The position numbers and the translations under genes were made by a program. A DNA stretch of 35,595 nt, taken from contig CAITPF010000136.1 of NCBI GenBank assembly GCA_903894155.1, positions 1-35,595 on the forward strand, written 5' to 3'. Below are positions 9,633 through 19,919 of the stretch, piece after piece. Below the pieces are notes generated by a model. It did not search any database. It was not told where the DNA came from and saw nothing but the letters and a program-made list of their open reading frames with translations. Source of the DNA: an uncultured beta proteobacterium (GTDB lineage: Bacteria; Pseudomonadota; Gammaproteobacteria; Burkholderiales; Burkholderiaceae_B). How positions within the stretch are numbered: the stretch's first letter is position 1; every line of letters starts with the position of its first letter.

Positions 9633-10469
9633 TCAGAACGCCATGTGTTTGTGTAGGTCGACCTCCTGCAGGACGGTCGTTGAAATCTCTTCGATTGACT
9701 TGGTTGTCGTTGACAGCGTGGGGATACCTTCGCGGCGCATCAGGCGCTCGGCTTCGGCCACCTCGTGCCTGCATTGTTGCAAGGAGGCGTACTTGCTGTC
9801 CGGGCGACGTTCGTTGCGCACCTCGGACAGGCGCTCGGGTTGGATCGTCAGGCCAAAGAGCTTCTTGCGATAGGGGAGGATGGTCGAGGGCAGATTGCCG
9901 CGATCGAAATCCTCGGGGATGAGCGGGAAATTCGCCGCCTTCACCCCGTACTGCATTGCCAGGTAGAGGCTGGTGGGCGTTTTGCCGCAGCGCGACACGC
10001 CGATCAGGATGACATCGGCCTGCGCAAGACCCGTGATGAATTGCCCGTCGTCGTGCGCGAGGCTGAAATTGATGGCGTCGATCCGGTTGCGGTATTGCAG
10101 CGAGTTGGTCGCCTTGTGCGACTTGCCGATCGAATGGCTGGATTTCATGCCCAGGATTTGCTCGAGGGGCTTGACGAACGCGCCGAACAGATCAAGATAC
10201 AGCGCGTTTGCGGTTTTGACGCGCTCCAGGACTTCCGCGTTGACAAGGGTCGTGAACACGATGGGTTTGTACCCGCGATCCGACGCGCAGCGGTTGATGC
10301 GCTGCACGACATCATCGGCCTTGGCGACCGTGTCGATGAAGGGAACGCGAACCTGGTTGAATGTCACCGACTCGAACTGGCTCAGCACAGAGTGACTGAA
10401 CGTTTCCGCGGTGATCCCGGTGCCGTCGGAAACGATGAATACCGTGCGCTCAAGGACATGTGTCGCCAT
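9633..10469 (-). CDS. ppsR: PpsR, PEP synthase regulatory kinase/pyrophosphorylase
   Basis: DUF299-family bifunctional enzyme that inactivates PEP synthase by ADP-dependent threonine phosphorylation and restores it by phosphate-dependent dephosphorylation. The 278 residues match the family. The N-terminus has Phe-Ile-Val-Ser-Asp-Gly-Thr-Gly, and the nucleotide-binding loop Gly-Val-Ser-Arg-Cys-Gly-Lys-Thr is at residues 157-164. Its target gene ppsA is transcribed divergently, with starts about 155 bases apart, which supports the specific PEP-synthase role over a PPDK role. The gene runs opposite to the lpx operon, whose last gene ends 64 bases from its stop. Confidence 0.95.
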   Translation of the reverse strand: MATHVLERTVFIVSDGTGITAETFSHSVLSQFESVTFNQVRVPFIDTVAKADDVVQRINRCASDRGYKPIVFTTLVNAEVLERVKTANALYLDLFGAFVKPLEQILGMKSSHSIGKSHKATNSLQYRNRIDAINFSLAHDDGQFITGLAQADVILIGVSRCGKTPTSLYLAMQYGVKAANFPLIPEDFDRGNLPSTILPYRKKLFGLTIQPERLSEVRNERRPDSKYASLQQCRHEVAEAERLMRREGIPTLSTTTKSIEEISTTVLQEVDLHKHMAF

Positions 10470-10557
10470 GAAAATAGTTCCAGTCAGCCATTTGTCGGGT
10501 AGTACAATGTGCGTTGCAGCAATATACCCTGAGAGTCACCCGGGGAGCGTAAGGCCG

Positions 10558-10592
10558 GTTTGGTCAGAGTGCGTCGCGCAAGTTGACCAAAC
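10558..10592. promoter_or_regulatory. Perfect 9-base inverted repeat upstream of ppsA
   Basis: GTTTGGTCA at 10558-10566 is repeated exactly in reverse complement (TGACCAAAC) at 10584-10592, with a 17-base GC-rich spacer. It lies about 32 bases before the ppsA start and about 90 bases before the ppsR start. It could be an operator, or form a long-looped hairpin in the ppsA leader. I do not recognise the motif, and no T-run follows, so a Rho-independent terminator is unlikely. Confidence 0.45.
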
Positions 10593-10623
10593 TCGCTTTC
10601 CAACATTGTAAAAGGTGACCGCT

Positions 10624-12990
<2,367 letters not shown>

Positions 12991-13017
12991 GCCACCTGTC
13001 CGCCAAGGAGCCGACAC

Positions 13018-13992
13018 ATGCGTGCGTTGATATGCAAGGAATGGGGTCCGCCCGAGACCCTGACGGTGGAATCCTTGCCCGACCCGGTTCCCGGGCCAGG
13101 CGAGGTGGTCATCGAAGTCAAGGCGGCCGGGGTCAATTTCCCCGATGTGCTGGTGGTGCAGAACAAGTACCAGTACAAACCGCAGCTGCCGTTCTCGCCG
13201 GGCAATGATATGGCCGGCGTGGTGGCAGCGGTCGGCGAAGGCGTTTCAGGCATCGCGATTGGCGAGCGCGTGGTCGCCTCGTATCTTCACGGTGCGTTCG
13301 CAACGCACGCAAAGGTGCCCGCGTCCGCGGTGATGCCCATGCCGCAAGGCCTGGATTTCGACACGGCGGCGGGCTTTCTGATGACGTACGGGACGTCCTA
13401 CCATGCGCTGGTCGACCGCGCGCGACTCCAGGCGGGCGAAACGCTGCTGGTTCTTGGCGCGGCCGGTGGCGTCGGCCTGGCTGCGGTCGAGCTTGGACAC
13501 GCGCTAGGCGCCCGGGTGATCGCTGCCGCCTCTTCGGCGGAAAAGCTGGCGGTTTGCCGCCAGAGCGGAGCCGACGTCCTGATCGACTACACCCAGCCCG
13601 ACTTCCGGGACCAGATCAAGCTGGCGACTGACGGCCGCGGTGCAGACGTGATCTACGACGCCGTCGGCGGAGACTTTTCCGAGGCGGCATTCCGTTCGAT
13701 CGCCTGGAAGGGCCGGCATCTGGTGGTTGGCTTTGCGAGCGGCGTGATTCCAAAGATTCCGCTGAACCTGCCACTGCTTAAGAACGCATCCATCGTTGGC
13801 GTGTTCTGGGGCGAGTTCAAGGTGCGTGAGCGCGAGGCGAACGCGGCAAACTTCAGGCAGGTTGTGGCCTGGATCCTGGAAGGCCGGATCAAGCCGCATA
13901 TTTCGCGCCGTTATCGGTTGGACGAGGCAGTGCAGGCGCTGGTCGACATGGGCAGCCGCAAGGTGATCGGCAAAGTGGTGATCAACCCTTAG
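13018..13992 (+). CDS. Zinc-independent NADPH:quinone oxidoreductase-like protein (MDR superfamily)
   Basis: Medium-chain dehydrogenase/reductase, quinone oxidoreductase branch: an N-terminal GroES-like domain (about 25-110) without the zinc cysteines of alcohol dehydrogenases, then a Rossmann fold with Gly-Ala-Ala-Gly-Gly-Val-Gly near residue 150 for NADPH. The 324-residue length is typical. AAGGAG at 13005-13010 supports the ATG at 13018. It starts 27 bases after ppsA and may be read through from it. Substrate is unknown; quinones or alpha,beta-unsaturated carbonyls are the usual family options. Its stop region overlaps the convergent smpB by 11 bases. Confidence 0.88.
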   Translation: MRALICKEWGPPETLTVESLPDPVPGPGEVVIEVKAAGVNFPDVLVVQNKYQYKPQLPFSPGNDMAGVVAAVGEGVSGIAIGERVVASYLHGAFATHAKVPASAVMPMPQGLDFDTAAGFLMTYGTSYHALVDRARLQAGETLLVLGAAGGVGLAAVELGHALGARVIAAASSAEKLAVCRQSGADVLIDYTQPDFRDQIKLATDGRGADVIYDAVGGDFSEAAFRSIAWKGRHLVVGFASGVIPKIPLNLPLLKNASIVGVFWGEFKVREREANAANFRQVVAWILEGRIKPHISRRYRLDEAVQALVDMGSRKVIGKVVINP

Positions 13993-14443
13993 CGCTGCGG
14001 GTGTCGTGCTTCATGAGGCGTTCCTTTTCTCGCGCCCAGTCCCGATCCTGCGTCGCATCGCGCTTATCGTGAAGCTTCTTGCCGCGCCCCAGGCCAAAGT
14101 CGAGCTTGATTCTGCCGTTCTTGTAATGCAGATTGAGCGGGACGAGCGCGTACCCTCGCTGCTCGACCTTGCCGATCAGCTTGCTGATTTCCTCGGCCCT
14201 GAGCAGCAGCTTGCGCGTGCGGGTCGCATCGGGGAGGATATGGGTCGACGTCGAGACCAGCGGGCTCAGATGCATTCCCACGAGCCATATGGCGCCATCC
14301 ATGACGACCACGTACGCTTCCTTGATCTGTGCGCGGCCGGCGCGGATGGCTTTGACTTCCCAGCCTTGCAGAACCAGCCCGGCTTCGAAGCGCTCTTCGA
14401 TGAAGTAGTCGTGCGTGGCCTTGCGGTTTTCGATAATGCTCAT
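13982..14443 (-). CDS. smpB: SmpB, tmRNA-binding protein
   Basis: Partner of tmRNA (ssrA) in rescuing stalled ribosomes. The 153-residue protein shows the expected SmpB features: [10 protein letters not shown] near the N-terminus, Gly-Trp-Glu-Val-Lys-Ala-Ile-Arg with Ala-Gln-Ile-Lys-Glu, and a C-terminal basic tail with Gly-Lys-Lys-Leu-His-Asp-Lys-Arg. It is divergent from ratA with a 65-base gap; the ssrA gene itself is not in this window. The 3' end overlaps the convergent oxidoreductase gene by 11 bases. Confidence 0.97.
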   Translation of the reverse strand: MSIIENRKATHDYFIEERFEAGLVLQGWEVKAIRAGRAQIKEAYVVVMDGAIWLVGMHLSPLVSTSTHILPDATRTRKLLLRAEEISKLIGKVEQRGYALVPLNLHYKNGRIKLDFGLGRGKKLHDKRDATQDRDWAREKERLMKHDTRSAKG

Positions 14444-14508
14444 GCTTGGTGCTTACTCCCGGCGAACTACCGGTAAAATCCTCCCATTCTATCCATTTGC
14501 GTGCCGCC

Positions 14509-14943
14509 ATGCATTCTGTAGAACGAACTGTCCTCCTTCCGTACAGCGCCGCACAGATGTTCGACCTCGTGGCGGACGTTGAAAAGTACCCGCAATTCAT
14601 GCCCTGGTGCGGCGGCGCAAGCGTGGCCGACAATGATGCCAACGGCATGCTGGCCTCGATTACGATTTCGCTTGCGGGCATCAAACAGACCTTCTCCACG
14701 CGTAACCGGCATGTCTATCCCGAGCACATCCGGCTGGTGCTCGTTGACGGCCCGTTCTCGTCGCTCGAAGGCGATTGGCGCTTCATGGCGCTGGCCCCGG
14801 ATGCCTGCAAGGTGATCTTCACGCTGAATTATGAGTTTTCCAGCCGTGCACTCGAGGCTGTGGTGGGGCCAGTGTTCAACCGGATCGCCACGAGTTTCAT
14901 CGATTCGTTCACCAAACGCGCCCAGGCGTGCTATGGGGAATGA
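14509..14943 (+). CDS. ratA: RatA, START/polyketide-cyclase-fold ribosome association protein
   Basis: Coq10/RatA family protein of 144 residues. In E. coli RatA was described as a toxin blocking 70S ribosome formation; relatives act in ubiquinone function. The sequence has the family signature Phe-Asp-Leu-Val-Ala-Asp-Val-Glu-Lys-Tyr-Pro-Gln-Phe-Met-Pro-Trp-Cys from about residue 20, and a long C-terminal amphipathic helix. The frame is open from a GTG at 14446, but homologs begin at Met-His-Ser-Val-Glu, matching the ATG at 14509. A TAAAAT at 14474-14479 could be a -10 element, though no good -35 is seen. It overlaps rnfH by 11 bases and is divergent from smpB, a conserved neighbourhood. Confidence 0.92.
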   Translation: MHSVERTVLLPYSAAQMFDLVADVEKYPQFMPWCGGASVADNDANGMLASITISLAGIKQTFSTRNRHVYPEHIRLVLVDGPFSSLEGDWRFMALAPDACKVIFTLNYEFSSRALEAVVGPVFNRIATSFIDSFTKRAQACYGE

Positions 14944-15301
14944 AACGGTTGCACGCGCAACGCCCGCAGTGACCTCCGGTGCACCCTCGGTCACCGCGAC
15001 GATCGCAATCTCGGTTTGCCTGGCCATGCCGGATCGAGCCTGGTTAGTACAGCTAGATCTGGTCCCCGGGGCGACAGTGGCAGAAGCGCTTGCCGCCAGC
15101 GGCTTGGAGCAGAGCGTGGGCGATCTGGATCTGGCGCACGCCGCGGTTGGCATCTTCGGCAAGCGGGTGGTCCGCACGCGCAAGCTTGTCGCAGGCGATC
15201 GGGTCGAGATTTACCGCCCCCTGACTTACGATCCCAAGGATTCGCGGCGCCGGCGTGCTCAGCATCGCCAGCGCCTTCGTACCGCAGACTCCAGTGCATG
15301 A
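14933..15301 (+). CDS. rnfH: RnfH-family (RatB) ubiquitin-like-fold protein
   Basis: Small beta-grasp protein of the UPF0125/RnfH family; called RatB in E. coli, where it pairs with RatA. The 122-residue chain has a 23-residue Ala/Thr-rich lead, then the domain: Ile-Ser-Val-Cys-Leu-Ala-Met-Pro-Asp-Arg, Gly-Ala-Thr-Val-Ala-Glu-Ala-Leu, Val-Gly-Ile-Phe-Gly-Lys, and Asp-Arg-Val-Glu-Ile-Tyr-Arg-Pro-Leu with Asp-Pro-Lys and an Arg-rich tail. I take the ATG at 14933, which overlaps ratA by 11 bases; a longer frame from 14831 would lie inside ratA and is unlikely. Biochemical function remains unclear in the family. Confidence 0.9.
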   Translation: MGNETVARATPAVTSGAPSVTATIAISVCLAMPDRAWLVQLDLVPGATVAEALAASGLEQSVGDLDLAHAAVGIFGKRVVRTRKLVAGDRVEIYRPLTYDPKDSRRRRAQHRQRLRTADSSA

Positions 15302-15375
15302 AGGGTGGGGTGCGCCAGTTGTACACAAGGCGCACGGCAAGCTCCACGACTAAGGGAGGCGACGATAGCAACGAT

Positions 15376-15387
15376 TGTCAGCTGACA
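15376..15387. promoter_or_regulatory. 12-base perfect palindrome TGTCAGCTGACA
   Basis: A perfectly self-complementary 12-base site in the 181-base gap between rnfH and the acyl-CoA dehydrogenase, 37 bases upstream of the LiuR-like palindrome. It could be a second operator for the valine operon, possibly for a GntR- or LysR-type regulator, or chance. I do not recognise it as a known motif. Confidence 0.3.
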
Positions 15388-15423
15388 GACAAACTGCCCG
15401 CAACGGCCATCGTAAGATGTTAC

Positions 15424-15441
15424 CTTTACGTCAACGTAAAG
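15424..15441. promoter_or_regulatory. Putative LiuR-type operator of the valine-degradation operon
   Basis: An 18-base perfect inverted repeat, CTTTACGT-CA-ACGTAAAG, 42 bases before the GTG start of the acyl-CoA dehydrogenase gene. The two ACGT cores separated by two bases resemble, from memory, the operators described for LiuR, the MerR-family regulator of branched-chain amino-acid catabolism in Proteobacteria. The downstream genes are for valine degradation, which fits that role. I cannot pick a convincing -35/-10 pair around it, so the promoter position is open. Confidence 0.65.
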
Positions 15442-15482
15442 CAAGCCGGGATGCGACCGGTGGCACAGTGAGGAGACCGACA

Positions 15483-16637
15483 GTGGACATGGAGCTAAGC
15501 GACGAGCAACTGGCGTTCGCACAGGCGGCACGAGAGTTTGCCCAGGGCGAACTTGCCCCGAACGCCGCGCGCTGGGATCAGGAGGGCATCTTCCCGATCG
15601 ACGCATTCCGCAAGGCTGGCGAAATGGGATTTTGCGCCATTTACGCGAGCGAAGACATTGGCGGTCTTGGGTTGCCGCGCCTGGACGCAACACTGGTCTT
15701 CGAGGAAATGGCCGCCGTCGATCCTTCGACCACAGCCTTCCTGACAATCCACAACATGGCGACCTGGATGATCGGTAGCTGGGCAACGGAATCGGTTCGC
15801 GCGCACTGGGGGCCGCTGCTGTCGACAGGTCGCCAGTTGGCCTCCTATGCCCTGACGGAACCGGGTGCGGGATCGGACGCAGCATCGCTGACCACCCGCG
15901 CAGAACGGCAGGGCGATCACTACGTGCTGAACGGTGCCAAGGCGTTTATTTCCGGGGCGGGCGACACCGACGTGATCGTGGTGATGGCGCGTACGGGCGG
16001 TGGCGGTGCCGGAGGCGTTTCGGCATTCGTGGTGCCGGCGCACCTTCAGGGCATCACCTACGGGCGCAAGGAAAACAAAATGGGCTGGAACAGCCAGAGC
16101 ACCCGCCCGATCACATTCGAGAATGTCCGGATCCCGCTTGACCATCGGTTGGGCGAGGAGGGCGAGGGCTTCAAGTTTGCCATGCGGGGGCTCGATGGCG
16201 GGCGCATCAACATCGCCACGTGTTCGGTCGGTGCGGCGCAGGGCGCGCTCGACGCGTCGCGCGCCTACATGGGCGAGCGCAAGCAGTTCAATCAGGTCCT
16301 GGCGAGCTTTCAGGCGCTGCAGTTCAAGTTTGCCGACATGGCGACCCACACGGTGGCTGCGCGGCACATGGTGCGCCTCGCCGCGTGCAAGCTTGACAGC
16401 GGCTCGCCGGACGCATCAACTTACTGTGCCATGGCCAAACGGCTGGCGACCGACCTGGGCTTTCAGGTTTGCCTTGATGCGCAACAGTTGCACGGCGGCT
16501 ACGGTTACCTGAAAGATTATCCTCTCGAGCGACTGGTGCGCGATTCACGCGTGCACCAGATCCTTGAGGGCACCAATGAAATCATGCGGGTGATCATCGC
16601 TCGCCAACTGCTTGAAAAAGGCGCAAACGTAAGATGA
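15483..16637 (+). CDS. Acyl-CoA dehydrogenase, isobutyryl-CoA dehydrogenase (ACAD8)-like
   Basis: FAD-dependent acyl-CoA dehydrogenase, 384 residues from GTG 15483. Visible parts: helical N-domain, the beta-domain with Ala-Leu-Thr-Glu-Pro-Gly-Ala-Gly-Ser-Asp near residue 125, and a C-domain containing Gly-Gly-Tyr-Gly-Tyr-Leu and the segment Gln-Ile-Leu-Glu-Gly-Thr-Asn-Glu, whose first Glu is the catalytic base position. The C-terminal segment around Val-Arg-Asp-Ser-Arg-Val-His-Gln closely resembles ACAD8, which oxidises isobutyryl-CoA to methacrylyl-CoA. AGGAG at 15471-15475 lies 7 bases before GTG, while the ATG at 15489 is further away (13 bases). It overlaps the next gene by ATGA. Short or other branched acyl-CoA is a possible alternative substrate. 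Confidence 0.9.
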   Translation: MDMELSDEQLAFAQAAREFAQGELAPNAARWDQEGIFPIDAFRKAGEMGFCAIYASEDIGGLGLPRLDATLVFEEMAAVDPSTTAFLTIHNMATWMIGSWATESVRAHWGPLLSTGRQLASYALTEPGAGSDAASLTTRAERQGDHYVLNGAKAFISGAGDTDVIVVMARTGGGGAGGVSAFVVPAHLQGITYGRKENKMGWNSQSTRPITFENVRIPLDHRLGEEGEGFKFAMRGLDGGRINIATCSVGAAQGALDASRAYMGERKQFNQVLASFQALQFKFADMATHTVAARHMVRLAACKLDSGSPDASTYCAMAKRLATDLGFQVCLDAQQLHGGYGYLKDYPLERLVRDSRVHQILEGTNEIMRVIIARQLLEKGANVR

Positions 16638-17824
16638 ACGACGCAGCAAACGACGTGGTCCTCTTCGAGGAAATCGCATGTGCAAACGGCACGCGGTTCG
16701 GCATTGCCACGTTGAATTCCCCCAAGACGCTCAATGCCCTGTCGTACGACATGACGCTGTTGCTGGCCAAACGCATGGAGGTTTGGGCCCGTGATCCGGA
16801 CCTGGCCGCCGTGGTGCTGCGTGGTGCCGGCGAGCGCGCCTTTTGCGCCGGAGGCGACCTGCACAGCATGTATCGCAGCATGACAGAGAATGCTGGCAAG
16901 GTCTTTGGGGCCGATTCGTTCCCGGGCCAGTTCTTCACGCACGAATACGCGCTGGATTACCGGATCCACACATTTCCGAAGCCGGTGATGGTGTGGGGCA
17001 ACGGCATCGTAATGGGCGGCGGCATGGGCCTGATGATGGGCGCGAGCCACCGCGTGGTGACGGATACTTCCCGCGCTGCCATGCCGGAAATCACGATTGG
17101 CCTGTTCCCGGACGTGGGCGGCTCCTGGTTGCTCAACCGCATGCCCGGCAAGGCAGGCCTGTTCCTGGGGCTCACGGGCGCACAGATCGGCGCGGCTGAC
17201 GCCCTCTTTACGGGAATGGCCGATTACAACCTGCCCAGCACAAGCTGGGACCAGGTCGTGGCAAGCCTGGCAGCCCAGTCGTGGGAGCGTGATGCGTCGG
17301 GACACGCCGAGGGGTCGCCAGAGCAGCAGAAAGTCCTGCTCGCCAACAATGATCTGCTTGATGAGTTGTTGCTTGCGCTGGCGACGGACCCGGTGCCGGC
17401 CGTCGGCATACTCCAGAGCCACATGCTCCTGATCCAGCGCCTGTGCGCCGGTTCCGATCTCGAAAAAATCGTTGCACGCATCCTGTTGCAACTTGATAGT
17501 CAGGATCCCTGGATGCAGCGTGCGGCAAAAACCCTGCAGGCGGGATCGCCGGGATCGGCACGCCTGACCTACGCGCTGCTCGAGCGCACCAAGCATGTCT
17601 CACTTGCCGAGGTCTATCGCATCGAACTTGTCGCGGGTCTGGCCGCCGCCGGCCATGGCGACTTCTGCGAAGGCATTCGCGCGCTGCTGATCGACAAAGA
17701 CAAGAACCCGCGCTGGAATCCGGCCCGGATCCAGGATGCAACGCCCGCGTGGGTCGAGAAATTTTTCACCGCGCCGTTTGCCCCGGAAGAAAACCCCCTC
17801 AGACCTCTCGGAGAAAACGCATGA
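16634..17824 (+). CDS. 3-hydroxyisobutyryl-CoA hydrolase-like crotonase
   Basis: Crotonase-fold protein of 396 residues, longer than plain enoyl-CoA hydratases (about 260) and matching the HIBYL-CoA hydrolase branch (ECH_2). Diagnostic segments: Ala-Phe-Cys-Ala-Gly-Gly-Asp-Leu near residue 70, Met-Gly-Gly-Gly-Met-Gly-Leu (oxyanion hole) near 127, and Pro-Glu-Ile-Thr-Ile-Gly-Leu-Phe-Pro-Asp-Val-Gly-Gly (catalytic Glu and Asp) near 153-165. It would release free 3-hydroxyisobutyrate from the CoA ester in valine breakdown. Both ends overlap neighbours by 4 bases (ATGA), so the three genes form one translational unit. Automatic annotation may call it simply enoyl-CoA hydratase. Confidence 0.88.
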   Translation: MNDAANDVVLFEEIACANGTRFGIATLNSPKTLNALSYDMTLLLAKRMEVWARDPDLAAVVLRGAGERAFCAGGDLHSMYRSMTENAGKVFGADSFPGQFFTHEYALDYRIHTFPKPVMVWGNGIVMGGGMGLMMGASHRVVTDTSRAAMPEITIGLFPDVGGSWLLNRMPGKAGLFLGLTGAQIGAADALFTGMADYNLPSTSWDQVVASLAAQSWERDASGHAEGSPEQQKVLLANNDLLDELLLALATDPVPAVGILQSHMLLIQRLCAGSDLEKIVARILLQLDSQDPWMQRAAKTLQAGSPGSARLTYALLERTKHVSLAEVYRIELVAGLAAAGHGDFCEGIRALLIDKDKNPRWNPARIQDATPAWVEKFFTAPFAPEENPLRPLGENA

Positions 17825-18708
17825 GCAAGATCGCCTTCATCGGGCTTGGCAACATGGGTGCGCCGATGGCGCTGAACCTCATCAAGGCCGGGCACGAAGT
17901 CGCCGTATTCGATCTGGTCGCCCCGGCCATGGATCCCGTGGTCAAGGCGGGCGCACGCGGCGCCAAGAGCGCGACGGATGCCGCATCCGGGGCGCAGGTG
18001 GTTATTTCGATGCTGCCCGCAAGCCAGCACGTGGAGTCGCTCTATCTGGGCGAAGAAGGCCTGCTGACGCGTATTGCCGATGGCGCGCTGGTGATCGACT
18101 GCAGCACGATCGCCCCCCAGTCGGCACGCAAGGTTGCACTCGCCGCTGCGGCGCGCGGACTTGATATGGTCGATGCGCCGGTGTCTGGCGGAACAGGGGG
18201 AGCCGTTGCCGGCACGCTGACCTTCATCGTGGGCGGCGAGCCCGCGGTGTTCGAGCGCGCACGACCGGTGCTTGAACAAATGGGGAAGAATATTTTCCAT
18301 GCAGGCGCTTGCGGCGCTGGCCAGGTCGCGAAGATCGCCAACAACATGATGCTCGGCATTCAGATGGCGGGCGCGGCCGAGGCGCTGGCGCTTGGCGTCG
18401 CGAATGGGTTGGATCCGGTTGTGTTGTCGGACATCATCAGCAAGAGTTCCGGGCGCAACTGGGCGTTCGAGCTCTATAACCCGTGGCCTGGCGTCATGGA
18501 ATCAGCCCCCGCGGCGCGAGGTTACGCGGGCGGGTTCGGTGTGGATCTCATGCTCAAGGATCTTGGGCTCGCTGCCGAGGCGGCGATGGGTTCGCGTGCC
18601 GTGGTGCCGCTTGGGGAACTCGCACGCAATCTTTACGCGCTGCACAGCGCGCAGGGAAACGGCAAGCTCGATTTTTCGAGCATCGTAAACCTGATTCGCA
18701 AGGGCTAG
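17821..18708 (+). CDS. mmsB: 3-hydroxyisobutyrate dehydrogenase
   Basis: NAD-dependent beta-hydroxyacid dehydrogenase that oxidises 3-hydroxyisobutyrate to methylmalonate semialdehyde. The 295-residue chain starts with the Rossmann motif Gly-Leu-Gly-Asn-Met-Gly (about residues 7-12). It has the substrate motif Asp-Ala-Pro-Val-Ser-Gly-Gly-Thr near residue 119 and the catalytic Lys171 in Gly-Gln-Val-Ala-Lys-Ile-Ala-Asn-Asn. The ATG overlaps the hydrolase stop (ATGA); a longer frame from 17749 would only prepend hydrolase-overlapping sequence. It completes the sequence dehydrogenase, hydrolase, dehydrogenase of the valine pathway. The methylmalonate-semialdehyde dehydrogenase (mmsA) is not in the window. 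Its TAG shares the bases CTAG with the convergent ygfZ stop. Confidence 0.92.
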   Translation: MSKIAFIGLGNMGAPMALNLIKAGHEVAVFDLVAPAMDPVVKAGARGAKSATDAASGAQVVISMLPASQHVESLYLGEEGLLTRIADGALVIDCSTIAPQSARKVALAAAARGLDMVDAPVSGGTGGAVAGTLTFIVGGEPAVFERARPVLEQMGKNIFHAGACGAGQVAKIANNMMLGIQMAGAAEALALGVANGLDPVVLSDIISKSSGRNWAFELYNPWPGVMESAPAARGYAGGFGVDLMLKDLGLAAEAAMGSRAVVPLGELARNLYALHSAQGNGKLDFSSIVNLIRKG

Positions 18709-19730
18709 GTTGTGCGCGGCGCCGGCCGTGTGTCGTAGGGCAGGGCACGCGGCGTGACCCGGGGGCCGTCGAGGCTCGCCACATGCAGCGCGCCATGCGC
18801 AACAGCGTCGAACGTGGCCTCAAACAGCGCGACCGTCACGCCGCCCGCAGTGGCCACGTTGATGATGCGCCCGCACGGTTCGCCCGTTGCGTTCGCGTCG
18901 AACAGATCGGTGGCCGGGATGACCGCGCCCGCGCCTTCGCCCTCCAGGGTTCCCAGTGCCATGCGTCGCTTCAGTGTGCCGCGGTAGTGGCTGCGTGCCA
19001 CGATTTCCTGGCCCGGGTAGCAACCCTTGGTGAAACTTACGCCATCGATCAGATCCAGGTTCACGGTCTGCGGGATGAACAAATCCTGTGTGGCCGCCTG
19101 GATCCAGGGCAGGCCAGCCTCGATATCCTCGGCCTGCCACTGAGCCGGATCGCCGGCAGACAGATGGCTGGCGAGCGCCTCGCAAGCCTCAGGGGCATTT
19201 GCCGGTGCCACCCACCACCAACGCCCGACCGGATTGCCGGGTACCGCGATCCAGGTGCCGCTTTCGTGCGACAGTACTTGCCAGGGCAACCGGGGCAATG
19301 GTTGCCCGAGCGCTGATTCGAGCGCTGCGCACGTATCGTTGCGGGACGTCATCCCGGCGACTGCGAGCGGCACAACGGCAAGCTTTGCCTTGGCGCGCAG
19401 CACGAACATGCCGAGCCGTTTGACCAGCGCCGGGGCGATGTCGGCGCGCACGATGGCGCGCACGGTTGGAACATCCTGCGCCTGGGTTTGCGGCTCGCGC
19501 CACATGACGAACGTAGCCAGCAGCCGCCCCTGCGCCGTGCAGTAGCCCGCGAGGCGCGCCTGACCGACAGGGGCCCCGGCGATGTCGTTGGTCACCTGGC
19601 CCTGCAGGAAACTGACGGCGTCGGCACCGGTGATCTCGACAACGGCAAACTCAGCGAGCGCGCACACGCGCGGCGTGCAGGCTTGCTGCGAGTGGCAGGC
19701 TGGGTCAATGCGAGCGAGTACGGGATGCAT
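18705..19730 (-). CDS. ygfZ: YgfZ, folate-binding protein for iron-sulfur cluster repair
   Basis: Aminomethyltransferase (GcvT)-related protein that uses tetrahydrofolate and supports the activity of Fe-S enzymes such as MiaB. The 341-residue chain carries the family signature Lys-Gly-Cys-Tyr-Pro-Gly-Gln-Glu (conserved Cys) and the N-terminal Phe-Leu-Gln-Gly-Gln-Val-Thr-Asn-Asp segment near residue 40. The first ATG (complement of 19728-19730) gives the usual length plus a short lead. It is divergent from mltG across a 189-base gap and convergent with mmsB. Confidence 0.94.
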   Translation of the reverse strand: MHPVLARIDPACHSQQACTPRVCALAEFAVVEITGADAVSFLQGQVTNDIAGAPVGQARLAGYCTAQGRLLATFVMWREPQTQAQDVPTVRAIVRADIAPALVKRLGMFVLRAKAKLAVVPLAVAGMTSRNDTCAALESALGQPLPRLPWQVLSHESGTWIAVPGNPVGRWWWVAPANAPEACEALASHLSAGDPAQWQAEDIEAGLPWIQAATQDLFIPQTVNLDLIDGVSFTKGCYPGQEIVARSHYRGTLKRRMALGTLEGEGAGAVIPATDLFDANATGEPCGRIINVATAGGVTVALFEATFDAVAHGALHVASLDGPRVTPRALPYDTRPAPRTT

Positions 19731-19919
19731 GTTGGCTTAAACCGCAGTGACAGGGGGCTGCGTGCGATGGCGGCCCGAGGGTTTCATCATAGCAATCCTG
19801 ATCGACACGCGTGCCAATGCCCATGCTGTTGGTGGCTGTTTGTCAAGGATTGGCCGAGGCGTTTCACGTGGTGTTCCAGTGCGATGCACTTGCGGGGTTT
19901 CCATTAAACTGGCGTCGGC
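19731..19919. other. ygfZ-mltG divergent intergenic region
   Basis: The largest gene-free gap of the window, 189 bases. It should hold promoters for both ygfZ (leftward) and mltG (rightward), but I find no convincing -35/-10 pair, no strong hairpin and no small ORF with a ribosome-binding site. A TTAAACT near 19904-19910 is a weak -10-like candidate just upstream of mltG. Confidence 0.5.

Noticed and set aside
10501..10530. AATATACC as a -10 box for ppsA
   Set aside because: No -35 hexamer with more than 3 matches at 16-18 bases; not supportable.
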